Shown here piece after piece: positions 33,101 through 45,072 of a DNA stretch of 64,000 nt. The stretch comes from Nematostella vectensis. Lineage: Eukaryota; Cnidaria; Anthozoa; Actiniaria; Edwardsiidae. Location: NCBI RefSeq assembly GCF_932526225.1, contig NC_064048.1:10796688-10860687 (forward strand), written 5' to 3'. Every line of letters starts with the position of its first letter. The first letter of the stretch is position 1. A model generated the notes under the pieces. It saw only the letters and a program-made list of their open reading frames with translations. It ran no database searches and was not told the origin of the DNA. The position numbers and the translations under genes are program-made.

Positions 33101-34707
33101 AGAAAAAGGCATTCTTAGAAAAACGAGGCAACGCATGCATCAATAATATTTGTGGTTGTGAATTTCGCATCTCGAAACAGCACGGTTAAAAAGGGCATCC
33201 GTTAAAAGAACGAGGCACATAGCAATATCATAATCCTCTCGGAGAACTAGCTACCTATGCTTCCAAAGGAATTTACCCTTTTAGTAAGTTGCATGGGACT
33301 CAATGGGCTTAATTTTTAAGATAAATCATTTGAGTGGGAAGATATAACACAGTTTGTCTTGAAGGCGATATCATTAAATTCTATATTGATATTTTAGAAA
33401 ATAAACAGGATATTAATTGAGAAGCATGCTTCGGTTGACATTCTAAGGTGAGAACTTCTAACGAAATCCACCATAATCCACCATTTGTCATAGGTACTTA
33501 GAGTGCCGAGTATCTGCTAAGTATAGGGGACCACATTTCCCCCTTACTTTTCACCATATCCACCATTTGCCACATGGTACTTGCAGTGTTGACTGTCTGC
33601 TATAAGTATGATGGACCACCCCTTCCCCTTACTTTTCACCATATCCACCATATCCACCATTTGCCACATAACCCTATGCGTTGGCCATGGTACTTGCAGT
33701 GTTGACTGTCTGCTATATGTATGGCGGACCACCCCTCCCTCTTACTTTTCATAACTGTTGCCATAGCTTTGTCCCTTAGCCCAGATACTTGCAGTGCTAA
33801 ATGACTTTTATGTATTGATCTCAGTGCTATCAGATACTTTCAGTGCTAAATGACTTTTATGTATTGATCTCCGTGCTATCAGATACTTGCAGTGCTAAAT
33901 GACTTTTATGTATTGATCTCCGTGCTATCAGATACTTGCAGTGCTAAATGACTTTTATGTATTGATCTCCCTGCTATCAGATACTTGCAGTGCTAAATGA
34001 CTGTTATGTATTGATCTCCCTGCTATCAGATACTTGCAGTGCTAAATGACTGTTATGTATTGGTCTCCGTGCTATCAGATACTTGCAGTGCTAAATGACT
34101 GTTATGTATTGATCTCCGTGCTATCAGATACTTGCAGTGCTAAATGACTGTTATGTATTGATCTCCGTGCTATCAGATACTTGCAGTGCTAGAAAAACTG
34201 TAATGTTATTGATTTATAGGACCTTCCCTCCCCTTGAAAGCCGCATCCTACTGCATTATATTAACATTTGGCCATTTGCCACTAGCGCTTGACAAATGGC
34301 CATTCCAAATGACAAATGGCCAATATGAGACAATGTTGGACAATATTGGTTGTGTTGCGGTGTGAGTGTGTTAAGAGGGGTTGTTCAGGTGATCACGTGA
34401 CATACCTTGGTCAGGTAAAATGAGGTAAGGTGTTGTTTGTGGCTGTTGTGATGCGGTGTAAGTGCGTTAAGGGGGGGTTGTTCAGGTTGTCACGTGACGT
34501 ACCTTGCTGAGGTTGAATGAAGTCGGTGTCCCTGTAGATGTTGTGGTGCTTTTGGTTTGTGGTGGTGGTGCTGGTGGTGGTGGTGGGGGGGGTGTTGGTG
34601 TTACGTACCTTTGTCAGGTAGAACGCTTCGTCTTGTTCCGGTGCTGTGCTGTTTGTCGGGGTGATTGTGATTGTGGTGTTTACCGATGGCATATGAACGT
34701 TTGACAT
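30119..34707 (-). CDS. Class A (rhodopsin-family) GPCR, two coding exons, 302 residues
   Basis: Exon 1 is 34707..34609 and exon 2 is 30928..30119, with a 3,680-bp intron (AAG|GTACGT to TTGGCAG) in phase 0. Exon 1 encodes a 33-residue extracellular tail with NTT and NST glycosylation sites. Exon 2 encodes seven membrane segments: TM1 with GN (N48), TM2 LSIADALVG (D77), TM3 ending in ERF (125-127) in place of DRY, TM4 with PWASA, TM5 PIPLLIIFICY, TM6 ITWVPFG and TM7 NSAINVVVY in place of NPxxY. The usual cysteine at the top of TM3 is absent and no cysteine is visible in the second extracellular loop, a pattern shared with melanocortin-like and some other receptor groups. It ends shortly after TM7 with a basic tail. 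The ligand is unknown. The start was chosen at the methionine just before the glycosylated tail. A methionine eight codons upstream is possible. Confidence 0.88.
30985..31120 (+). repeat. Dispersed repeat, copy 2
   Basis: Matches 1700-1850 in the same orientation (GTCTGAGATTTCGCCAAATT, GGCGAGGCTCAGATTGCAG, AAAATGCAGAATCAAATTGT). It lies in the GPCR intron. Confidence 0.7.
31535..31692. repeat. Perfect 46-bp inverted repeat (fold-back)
   Basis: 31535-31580 and 31647-31692 are exact reverse complements (left arm begins ATACACCAAAAACTGGAAAT). A second, inner stem pairs TCTTTAATAAGACT near 31617-31630 with AGTCTTATTAAAGA near 31640. The sequence AGCAAGGAACGGA occurs just outside both ends (near 31469 and 31694), like a duplicated target or an earlier copy. 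Confidence 0.9.
31776..32110 (-). repeat. About 96-bp array carrying four copies of the GPCR exon 1 donor region
   Basis: On the minus strand each unit carries CTGACCAAG|GTACGTCACGTG or a close variant. Exon-like last bases are at 31776, 31905, 32000 and 32096. The true exon 1 ends CTGACAAAG|GTACGT at 34609. Units also contain a GTTTGTGGTTGTTGT tract. Confidence 0.8.
32130..33240. repeat. Degenerate long duplications in the GPCR intron
   Basis: A segment with TTTCCGCC, TTTTTGTT, GCCGTGACTT and a CCTAGTTATTGTTC-like tail recurs at about 32130, 32490 and 32930. ATTCTTAAAAAAACGAGGCA-like segments recur near 32760, 32840, 33110 and 33195. These look like old tandem copies of a roughly 400-bp block. 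Confidence 0.6.
33530..33760. repeat. Imperfect tandem copies with a CCACCATTTGCCACA core
   Basis: About three units of roughly 110 bp share TTTTCACCATATCCACCAT, GGTACTTGCAGTGTTGACTG and ATGGACCACCCCTCCC. They grade into the next array. Confidence 0.75.
33784..34195. repeat. 47-48 bp tandem array (about 8 copies)
   Basis: The unit contains CAGATACTTGCAGTGCTAAA, then TGACTTTTATGTATTGATCT and CCGTGCTAT. It is in the GPCR intron. The shared word ATACTTGCAGTG links it to the preceding array. Confidence 0.93.
34350..34609 (-). repeat. Donor-proximal part of the GPCR exon 1 minisatellite
   Basis: Three further donor-like units on the minus strand, with last exon-like bases at 34406, 34503 and 34609 (the real donor). 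They match the units at 31776-32110 and are separated from them by 2.2 kb of other repeats. Confidence 0.8.
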
Positions 34708-35870
34708 CTTGATACTAAACAAATAGCGCATAAGAAAAAAGCGTTAAGGGTCATTGTGAAACAAATCAACAAAATATATCATTATATGATAACAGGGAGT
34801 TGTGTCCCAATTCCCAGATGATATAAAGTGTGATACAAGGTGATACAAAATTATAAAACAGATTGCGTCACCGGTTTTGAAATCGTATTTACCAACACGC
34901 GGTGATAACAAGTTTTAATCAAAATGAGCCTTCAGTATTTTCTTGGGCATCAGAAAGATTTCATATAGTAAACAGAACAGTACATGGCCGCTTGTGGATA
35001 CGTATTTTATTTTTTCGTGTCGATATACAAGCATCTAACACTCGCTCGCTTCCCGCGCTGCGGACACTCGGAGATGGAATCAGGGGGTGCAAGGCCTCGT
35101 TCCGGAATGTAACTTATCCCGTCATGCAACAGTCCCTGACATTTAATGCAAATACTTATGGACAATGGGGATAAATGGAACCAATGAAAGTGGATTGTGA
35201 TAGCAGACATCAGCTTGTTATGTAGTATAACGTGATAACTTCGTTGTCTCGAAATCGCGGCTCGGCCAGTGCTGTGGGGCTATCCTCCCTTTTGGAACGG
35301 GTTTCATTTCTGGCCAAGACGTGAGCTTGCTAAAGCTGGAATCCCTACATATAGATCACTTCCCGGAAAAGAACTTGTAGAATTATACCTGTAGATAGTC
35401 TGCGTGCTGATCTTTGCTAATGGTAGTTCAATGAATGTCTTCTATCTGTAAAATGATATTCATTTTGTTAGGCAGAGGTGCTATTGCTTACCTATTATTG
35501 GCTTACTAATTATTATTTTTTGTATGTATTTGCATTTGGGAAAATAACATTACACATATTTTTAAGCGTGAATAAAAGCAATTAGGGTTTAAAAACATAT
35601 GGTAGAAAAGAAAACTCTCCGTGACGGTGACTGACTGCATATATATAACATCAATACACTGTTGAAAACCAGCACTCCCTCTGCAGGCCCATGCAATGAC
35701 GGTTTTAACCCGCTAGTGTAATTAATTTCATACTGACCAGGAAGCCGAATGATCGCCCATATATATTTTTGTGAGGCGGTAACCTGTGTCCATGTGGGAC
35801 ACAGGTATCTATTTATGACTCGAGCATATTAACTGTGTTTGCTTGTCTGTTATTGCTAGAGCAGTGTTTC
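34708..35870. other. Upstream flank of the GPCR gene
   Basis: Non-coding. It should contain the promoter or 5' UTR exons of the minus-strand GPCR, but no element could be assigned. A small hairpin, CCTGTGTCC and GGGACACAGG, lies near 35785-35808. Confidence 0.35.
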
Positions 35871-35872
35871 GG

Positions 35873-36030
35873 CAGGCCCGTACCCAGGGGGCATCCCTCT
35901 CTGGCATATAAACTTTCTGGGTGATTCGTAAGAGCAGAATATATAATGACTTGCTTTTTGTTGTTGTAGTTAATTTTCCGTCAAAAGCCGAAGCGCGCTA
36001 GTTTGCCACCAAAAAGTCACGTGATTTCCT
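35873..36030 (+). repeat. Transposon end plus dispersed repeat family B, copy 3
   Basis: 35873-35888 is CAGGCCCGTACCCAGG, identical to the terminus of the element at 62563-62896. From 35905 follows the family B repeat (AAACTTTCTGGGTGATTCGT to CCAAAAAGTCACGTGATT). Confidence 0.7.
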
Positions 36031-39000
36031 AGTGCCAGTCTCCTGCTGCGCGAAACAACTAAAACAAATTTTAAAGGCAGCGGCTTACATAAAAAGTCTT
36101 GTAAATGTGTTCAAAAAGAACACATCAATAAATTTTGCCATATAAACATGGATGATAGAAAAATATAAATATGGCCACCGTTGTCGAGTATGTGTTGGAA
36201 ATGCATATGGTATAAAAAATTGCCGTAAATTTAAAACGAATCAAGGTTGATGCAAGCTATGGGAAAACCTTGAATTCTTTATGTTTCTCTTAACATCTGC
36301 ATGACTTTCAGATCGAAATTTTGTGCCTATTTTGCTTCGTCCATGATGCAATGCGGGCTACGCCATATGGATTCTCCATGCGCAACCTTATTTGAAATAG
36401 GTGTATCACTACTTGCTGTGTACGCTGTAAAACACGCAAGATAATTTAGTAGACGTGATGTTTGTTTAAAATCGCGTGGTAGCCGTTTGATTTTTCCATA
36501 TTGATTGATCACGTTGCCAGTGACCCCAGCTGTCGCCAGACCTGGTTAATTATCAGCATCTACCCACCCAAATCTCAAATTATTTCCCTCATTAATCTTA
36601 TCGGTTTCATGAAACTTTGCTGTTGATAATGTTGATGTTATATCAAAGTAAAACTGTTTTATGTCTAACATACTATTTTCTATGTTTAAAATTATCTTGT
36701 TTACCTTGTCCGTTTAACATAAATTTCTAAATTCTAAAAATCCAAAGCGGACTTCGCAAATATTTACTACTTATTTAGAAATTGAGAGAGACAAAATTAA
36801 ATACACAGTTACTCAGGACTTACCTTATAATTCCATCTTCAACGATTATTTCTTTTTTGTTTCTTACTCTTACTTGAAGCTCCTCTCTCAACTACTTGTT
36901 CAACGCCTAAGATCTTAATTATATAACGAGCTGGGACAATGTACTGATGTCTAGCAATAGAGGCTTTATTGTTTTCCCTTATTCTTGTTTTCCGTTGCCT
37001 TCCTTTTCAAGTGCCATCACCTGAGAGGAGTCTTATTTGTTTTCAGCACGTATAATTGCCCTTCCATACCATTACTCCCACCACCCATTTTCCTCTTTTA
37101 TTCGCTATGCCAACATCTAATTGTGGAATTGCCTTTATTATGTAAGTTTTCGGGCGAAGTTTTGCATTTATTTGAACAAGTTTAGAAAAGAAAAGAAAAG
37201 GGTTTTTCCTAATCATTCGAAAAATGATTAAGCAATTTGCCTTGCTCATTATATTGGCTGCCAAAAAATATCGATATTCGGGTTTCTTGATATGCTCATT
37301 GACAAAACAAAGGGCCGACCAAATACCTATGTCAATGAATTTTTTTAGGTAGTTGAACGGCATTTGTACAAGGCATTTCTCCCGATTGGTGATGGTTGAA
37401 TATCCGGCTACTTGTCAAAGGGAGATTTTAGGTAATTTAGCACTTTTTATCCAGGATACCTTTCCCGGGATGAATATCCGGCTACTTGTCAAAGGGAGAT
37501 TTTAGGTCATTTAGCAATTTTTATCCAGGATACCTTTCCCGGGATATTAGCAAGAAAGCATGCATTAATGGTCGCTTTGCAATCGTCTTTAAACACCCAA
37601 TTAAATTCTAATAGTGCCAACTAAATGGACTAAATTTCCGCCTATTTGTCATGGACATTTTAGGGAATTGAATGGGTTGCCTTGGGAAGGATGTTTTAAC
37701 AAAACCCTGAATGGCAAAAAACACCAGGATACATGTTAAGCAGGCAAGTCGATACGATCGATTGGAACTCTTATCATATTTGGGCAGCCACATTTCAAAG
37801 AATAAAACATTTGCTTTTTTCTTCAATTTCCATGGAATGACTCCTGTGACACGTCTTTATTTCAGAAACTGCAAGGAATTGTTAAGTTCTATTTTCCGCT
37901 ACTGTTAACGGGTTACGATCAAAGGCGGCAAAATGCACTACATACGCGTCGATGTATACCATAACAAAAAAAAAAGAATTTAAATGAGTTGTTCAAGTTG
38001 TGAGGAGATGTGGTTGGCACCATTTAATTTATTTACTTACAGTATAGAAATCATAAAAAATGGCATAGAACGAAAACGTTTTGCCACTTTCAGTGACAAT
38101 TAAAGGAAAGAGTTTATTCGTGGCAATATTGATTTCCTGAAGCAACTCAATTGATGCCATATTGGTCGGAATAAGGTTATATTAAAAAACTGATACACAG
38201 CCAAAAAAAAATCATACACAGTGCTTAGTAACGTATAAAGAACAATTGTCTACACGGAACAATATGAAGTAGCGAATTTGAATTAGTCTGCAACTTTAAA
38301 AAAGTTTTGCCTTCCAACTTGAAGCCCAAGGCCTCGGCGAGTGTAGGTTTAATACAGAGTTTGTATGAGCAAAAAATTCGTTGAAATAAATATTGATTTG
38401 AAAATAGAACAGTAGTTTGACGTTGCTGCTGCTGAATCCCGCCATTCTTTGCCATTCTAAGCTGTTTGCCATTATTTGCCATTCTGATCAATCCGTACAA
38501 ATTCAGGGCCGCGCAGCAGACAATAAACAAGAAAACAACATAAAGATGAGACCAATGAGGGCTTGGCTTGCCCACAAAAATATCTCATATCAAAATATCA
38601 AGAAAATTTTGCCGAAAATTGTCGTTTTTCCCAGACGCGGTCACTTCCATATAAGGAAACTAATATATTCCTTATTTGGAAAACCTGCACGATTCTTGTC
38701 ATTTTTAGGGCTACCGTCCCGCAGGTGCTTCGCAAACTTTGTGAATTGAATTCAGAAGATAAAAACAGTGACTGTGACCATCTTTAGTCGATGGAGAAAG
38801 CCTCTGAAAAGAAACTAAAATTCCTCGGTACCACCCCTCTAATAAATCTAGGCCTGCTACGGCACTGAGAAATAGGTGAACTTTCTTACTAGTTCGGTGA
38901 TTTTTATTTTAACATAAATATTTCAGTGAAGAAAAAAAAAATGATCGTGAAAGTGTGTACTTCAAATATCATATGATAGTGATCGTGATATGATAGAATG

Positions 39001-41340
39001 ACCAGAGACTGGCGTTGCAGTTACAAACCTATGATAAATATTCTCACAACATGTCCAGAAAAGAAATGATGTCAAATTATTTTTCTTGCGAACGCGCTGT
39101 TATATAGTCTGCGTAGTAGCAAGCCAAAAGGGTTCAGAAAAAAAGACGTGCTTGATACGCAGACTAGCTGTTATGCAGAGTCGAACATAAAGCGCGGCAA
39201 ACAAATTTGAGGGATTTTTAGCGATACTTGTAAATAAAGGTAAACCGTCGCTCCTAAATCCATCCCTTGCGAGCCTCATGTTTCTGTAAAGTAAAACAAA
39301 ATCCGTCTCGCTGTTAAACATTTTGTGTTTGGCTAATGGTTGATTCACCTTTGAACTCATCCTGAAAACGTTTCCTACCTCCTATAAACAACTGTGTTCT
39401 ACTCCCTTAAGACTAATATCGAATGGGCGGAGATTCGGGGCATAACATTTTACTGGAAAAACCTTCCTGTCCAAAAGGTTTTCAACTCCCTAAAAGTTTT
39501 GTCAAAAATGAGCGGAAATTCGGGGGCATTTAGTTACGGGTATATTAAGACGATTTCAAAGACACTATATATTAGTGTTATTATGTTTAAAGGTGATATC
39601 CCCAGAAAGGTGTCTAATACGAAAACTTTAAAACTTCATAAAAAGTTCCAATACAAATAACCGGAAATTCAAGACGTGCCGAGGGACAAGGGACTAGCTC
39701 TTTTCAGGTATCTGAGCTTTTTGAAATGGTCTCTCTCTGCCTTTTATATGTAAAAAAGGATAATGCCAAAATGCGCCTGGAAACATTTTTGTCTTTTATT
39801 TCAAAAACAACTACGTGAAGCTGTCCGCAATTATGCGATGGAATAATTTGAAGAGAAGTGAAATGGAAGGCAATGGAGGATAAGAAAAAGTGAAGACAAA
39901 AACCCCATAATGCATGACATCCGTACATTGTTCTAGCTCCATATAAAACCATGTTCTTAGGCGCTAAACAAGTGGAGAGACGATTCGAGAGGAGCTTGAA
40001 GGGACTAATAAAACAAAAAGGAAATAGTTGGCTTTGAGGAAATTCTAAGGTAAGTCCTGAGTAACAACTGGGTATTCTATTTTCATTTAACCCTTTTAGG
40101 TGAACCAAAATATACAATAAATACGTCGCTTTGAATTTTGTTTTTTCAATTTGTAAAAATATAGAAATTTATGTTAGGCATAAGTTAATTCTGAAAATAC
40201 TCCCCCAAAAAGAGCAATTTTAACGGACGCATCTGGTTCCCTCCGATAATACAGCGCCTTACAGCCAATGAAAACAGCTGAAGGCTTTCGGTTGACGGGA
40301 AACCGAAACGTATTAGGTCGCTTGGAATTTATGAGGTTGAGCTCGCATACTACTTAAAATCGCAGTTAATCGTCGCCTATATTTTTCATTTTTTGTCCTA
40401 AAAATAACCAAAACCTTGAAGCAAAGTTAAGATTCAATTGAATAAGAAAATAACAGCAACTTTGGGTTAGTAGACGCTGACGACATCACTATGATTACCC
40501 CGGTCTGCTGACAGCTGGTAACTTGTTATTAGTGGTAAACACTGAACGGCTACCTACTCGAGAAAGAGAGCATAAGCTATCTTATGCTCTCTTGCTCTCA
40601 TAAAATATCTTATGCTCTCTTAACTCGACATAGAAAAAAACACTTGCTATCATGTCTTACAGTGTTCGCAGAAGGCACAATAGTATATACTGAAAACGGG
40701 CTATACACCACAGACGATGCTGACTTAGAGCTGCAGTAATTTTGACAGTTGGTCAGGGGGCATATCCCGTGGGAAATCACTGAAGAAAGCAAGCGACTTT
40801 GATAGTTGTGTTCAGGAGACTTCAAGTCATAAGAAAAATGATGTTGCCAAGTTTGTAACTTGCTCTGGGAGTATGAATTGAGACATTTTGTAAACAGCAC
40901 AGGGTACCCAATTCAGGCAGATTGGAACTTCCTTTGAAATAACACCTCACAATCAAACATGTAGTAGTTAGAAAGGTTTTCTATACTTGTTATAATGCAA
41001 CCTATAATCTGATAAAACTCACCGTCAAGTCAGTGCAGTGCTCTAGATCTTACGCGCAACGAAACGTTTTGCAATCTCGTTCCCGGAGCCCACGTACCAT
41101 TGTGCCAGCCGTAAAGTACAAGTCTCTGAATAAACAATTCTTGGAGTGATTCTTAATGGCTATCTAGCTTGCTTCAGTGAGCATGCGCAAATGAACGTGA
41201 AGTTAAATCAATTGGACAGCTCCACGAAACATGTGTGTCGCATGTCGCATGCCCTGGAGTGTGTCGGCGGCGAGGCGAGCTCAAAGACTGTCAACTCATC
41301 ACTCATGTCTCACATCAACATCACAACAGTGGGCGGAACT
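36031..41340. other. Gene-poor interval
   Basis: Several open frames of 60-140 codons exist on both strands, but none shows a recognisable domain, convincing splice sites or coding-like composition. A duplicated block of about 77 bp (GAATATCCGGCTACTTGTCA to TACCTTTCCCGGGA) lies at 37403-37545. A short stem-loop of TATGCTCTCT words lies near 40567-40622. Confidence 0.45.
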
Positions 41341-41342
41341 AG

Positions 41343-41486
41343 GCAGGTTTTCAAACAATGGAATCCAGCGTTTGGAGTTCTCAAACGAATCAGGCAGAAG
41401 TTTGTTTGGCAAAGGCAGGTTTTCAAACAATGGAATCCAGCGTTTGGAGTTCTCAAACGAATCAGGCAGAAGTTTGTTTGGCAAAG
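41343..41486. repeat. Exact 72-bp tandem duplication
   Basis: Two copies from CAGGTTTTCAAACAATGGAA to TTTGTTTGGCAAAG lie side by side. The duplication keeps a frame open for 126 codons from 41146, but no homology was recognised for that frame. Confidence 0.9.
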
Positions 41487-41500
41487 AGGGATTAGTCTCA

Positions 41501-41681
41501 TTACAGCGCAACCAGTAAAACTGTGAACACCTAAAATATGTATGGAATGTTTATTGTCTTCTGACGAATCAGACTCGAGAATTCAGACACTGAGACTTGT
41601 TGAGACATGTGATTGATGATTGGTCGGAACAAAATTCCATACATATTTCCGGTGTTCACGGTTTTCTTGGTCGCGCTGTAA
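41501..41681. mobile_element. MITE, 181 bp, with inverted repeats of about 48 bp
   Basis: Left end TTACAGCGCAACCAGTAAAA, right end inverse GTTTTCTTGGTCGCGCTGTAA with few mismatches. The arms extend inward to ATATGTATGGAAT and ATTCCATACATAT. The element is non-coding. Confidence 0.85.
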
Positions 41682-43017
41682 CTTAAAAAGTGATCAAAAA
41701 ACGTTTTTTCTCTAATTTGGAATTTCTACGATATGAAACATCGTATCATCATGCAAATCTTTTTCGCTTCAGGACATGATGATTGCATATAAAAACTTTG
41801 CTAAGATACTTAAAAGCATGCTGAGAGTCCTCCTGAAATGATTTTTCTTTCTTTGTAAAACGTTAACGTAGATCGATCTTTTTCTTAACTTCACACATTT
41901 TCAAATGACTAATGAGGGGGGCGTAAGGGTTTGCAGTGATGCGGTTTTGCCTTAAATCTGGCGCGGTTTTTCCGTTTTCCTTATTTTATTCCGCGGTCTT
42001 GCGGTTTTCTCTAGACTGCGCGGTTTACGGTTATTGACTTATTTCGAGGATTTAACGGTTTTTGGCGTTTTTCTGTGCGGAAAAGTGCCATTAATCCGTG
42101 GGCAAGTGCAATGTTAGTAAGAAAACAGCACGAGAGAAGCCACGAGAAGCTGTTCCCTCACCTACACTGGTTAAACATATTAGTTGAAGACCTATTAAAC
42201 CTCATCTCGCTATCTTTTTTCTTGTAGAAAAACCTAACATAGCCATGGTAGGCCTCAAATTATTATCATATCAAACATATTCCCCACGGATAGTGTCCTT
42301 CGTATGCATTGCCTTATATGGGCATTGATGCCCATATTTAGAAGAGCTAAAGTTTACCCGCTCCCTGATCTCCAGAAAACATGGTGAAAAATGCTGATTC
42401 CTTTCAATTTGAGACTCGAGGCAAAAATGTGTCAAAGAAACTTTATCGCTTGGTCAAATCTTTATCACACAAGTCTTGAAAAGCCCTTAGACCCAGGCCT
42501 CCAAGAGATTGGCCGAGCGAGATTTAAGGTCACCCAAATATTGATATGTTTTTTTGGAGGGGGGGGGGGGGCAGCCACACCCCTGCTAGTCATTTCCTTA
42601 AATTTTTCATAATATTGAGAAGCACCTGCCCCCATGCCCACACCCTGCTACGGCAACGCTAAACCTTTATATCCAAGATGGCGGAAAATCTTGCAAACTA
42701 TGTCGCTAACACATTATAACATCTTTTTATTTTTAATAAATAGATTAAAAAAAACAAAAACAATAATTATCAAAGACCCCAAAATATGATATCTAATATG
42801 TCCTTATAAGGAATTGAATGAGTCACCTAATAAGACTACCGTTTCTATACCAAAATTGATAGTTATGCTTTTTATTGTCTAGAAGAACATTCTATAGTGC
42901 TTGCCAGTTATTCTGTTGTACAATCAAGTTTATTCGCATGTTTTAGGTTTGCTTCAACTCTCTAACTTGTTTCTGATGATAACGAATTGAACGACCTTCA
43001 AAAAGACGAGACAAAGA
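41682..43017. other. Non-coding flank of the second GPCR
   Basis: AT-rich, with a GCGGTTTT-rich stretch near 41940-42070 and a G run near 42558-42571. Nothing further was recognised. Confidence 0.4.
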
Positions 43018-44158
43018 ATGATGAACAACACATCGAACTCTTCCTCGAACCACACCCGGATTTACATGTTCACCCCGGTACCAGTCTCCACCAAAGCCGC
43101 CTTAGCCACTGCAAGTGCATTTATGCAGTGCTTGGAATCTTTGGTAATACCATATTGCTGGTCTTTGAGGGGAGGAAACGTAGAGATGCAAATACGCCGG
43201 CAAAGCCCAGGGTGCTTGAGCGAACGCTTACCTTATACTTTATGAAAAGCTTGGCACTGACTGATCTGTTTTGTCTGGTTATTGGAGTTCCGCTGCTTCT
43301 TATCCTTGTCTTTGCGGACATCTTCAGAACTGTATTGTCCACAACTTCCCCTTCTTTTGCTTCCCATTTATAACAATCATGAATCTAGTCGTCATCAGTG
43401 TGGAGAGGTACATGGCGATATTCTACCCACTTCGAGCGCCCTCACGCCAACGCGAAAAAACAAGTCATTGCCGCGTGGATCGTGGGTGGAACTCTCGCAG
43501 CCATTCTCAACCTTCCAATGAAACACAAGTACATAGAGGTAAACGAAGCCGTCTACACGTACGCCTGTGTGTCTAGCAGCGAAAAAACGTGGGAGAAAAT
43601 AGTGTTCGGCATTGTCACGTTCATCGTTTACATAGTGCCTTTCTTTATCATGTTTTTCACCGCAGCTAGCTTGTCTGGGTTCCTGCAGAAGAGAAAGCGT
43701 GAGATAAGAGCTAATAAGAACATACATTGGGACACTCCCGCTTTAAGGATGTCCAAAAGTTCGTGAAGGTCATCATCGCCTTCTGCATCCCCTATTCGGC
43801 CTTTTTCCTCTACAACTTGGTCAAGCGTTTTGCTAATCTGAAGTTAAGCTATGAGCTGGACTACACTGTGCGGATGCTGACAGGCGCGTTAGCCATCTCC
43901 AACAGCGCTCTTAACCCGATCATCTACTTCACGTCTTCAAGAGTCTTTAGGTCACACCTTAAGGATATTGTATTCCCAGGACAGGACGTATCCACCAATG
44001 CAACGCAGTCTCCCGGATCAAGCAAGCTGACTTACATAGCCGGCGGACAGGAAGGTGCGGATGGGATGACAGGTTTGTCTAGCAAAAGAAAGCTTGGCAA
44101 AGGCTTTGTCCTGGAGAAATACTGTCAAAAGGCTATCGGAAACAGAGGAAAAGTATAG
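43018..44158 (+). pseudogene. Intronless class A GPCR with four frame changes
   Basis: All seven membrane segments can be read, but only by changing frame four times. Frame 1 (from ATG 43018) gives an N-glycosylated tail (NNTSNSSSNHT). Near 43120 the match moves to the frame with TM1 VLGIFGNTILLVF and TM2 MKSLALTDLFCLVIGVPLL. Near 43335 it moves to the frame with TM3 PFFCFPFITIMNLVVISVER. Near 43450 it moves to TM4 QVIAAWIVGG and TM5 IVYIVPFFIMFF. Near 43735 it moves to TM6 VIIAFCIPYSAFFLYN and TM7 ISNSALNPIIYF, ending TAG at 44158. Each change equals one missing or one extra base. There are no nonsense codons within the matching segments, and NPxxY is intact. It resembles peptide-type receptors. 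It is either a young pseudogene or assembly indels, and the sequence alone cannot decide. Confidence 0.8.
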
Positions 44159-44499
44159 GGCTAATAACTTTAGTACTTCGACTAAAGAACTCTCGGTGTA
44201 AAGGGAAACAGCTCTAGTGGAATAGGCTAGAAGAGATAGATTTTAGGAAAATGTTGCATACCCCTCTGATCAGACTTGTGGCACGGATGTAGCATACATT
44301 ATACTGTATCAAAGGACGTGAAACTGTTTGTACTGAAAATATACTGTATGTACTGAATACACTCTTCTTGCACAAAAATAGATCATGGGAATAATAGCCT
44401 GCTACATAACTGCTCAATTTTCAATATTCTCCTTACTCTCGTTTTCCCAAGGACCCTTCAAAGCAGGCGCCTTCCTTCATTGAATGCTCAGGAGCACAC

Positions 44500-44755
44500 C
44501 CCTTCACTGAACTCTTGGAATCACGCTCCTCCTGGACTCTTAGAATCACGCCCCTCCACTGGACTCTTAGAATCACGCCCCTCCACTGGACTCTTAGAAT
44601 CACGCCCCTCCCCTGGACTCTTAAAATCACGCCCCTCCAATGGACTCTTACAATCACGCCCCTCCCCTGGACTCTTAGAACCACGCCCCCTCCACTGGAC
44701 TCTTAGAATCACGCCCCCTCCACTGGACTCTTAGAACCACGCCCGCTGGACTTCT
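44500..44755. repeat. 27-bp tandem array downstream of the second GPCR
   Basis: About nine copies containing TGGACTCTTAGAATCACGCC and CCTCC. Spurious open frames run through it. Confidence 0.93.
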
Positions 44756-45068
44756 CAACATAAACCTTATGAAGATCATCCCACTTCTCCCACTCCATCC
44801 CCTTCAATGAAGTGTTCTAAGAGTAAAAGAAAGCAAGGCTTGATAGAATCTTTGTATCTTCTCTAATATTTACATGTTTACAATATCGTACAATGAAGTG
44901 GCAAATATTCATACATTAATGCGTCCTCCAAGTCAGAAAATAGTGGAATACTGAGCTGAGGTCTGCTATCAAGCTTCCTATCTTCTACTTTTCTTTCTTA
45001 TCTGTTTCTTCGTGTTTATCCTCTTACGACTCAACTACCTAATCCTTCGTCCCTAGTGAAATGTCTAC
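44756..45068. other. Non-coding stretch
   Basis: Nothing recognised. Confidence 0.4.
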
Positions 45069-45072
45069 TTAA

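Noticed and set aside
38225..38575. 116-codon minus frame with a signal-anchor-like start (HLYVVFLFIVCCAALNLYGL)
   Set aside because: A single hydrophobic run at the start with no further domain and no usable donor. Kept as chance.
39704..40117. 137-codon minus frame
   Set aside because: No motif, AT-driven composition, and no splice or start context.
41146..41526. 126-codon frame with a 24-residue in-frame duplication
   Set aside because: The duplication is a DNA-level 72-bp repeat next to a MITE. There is no homologue-like feature outside it.
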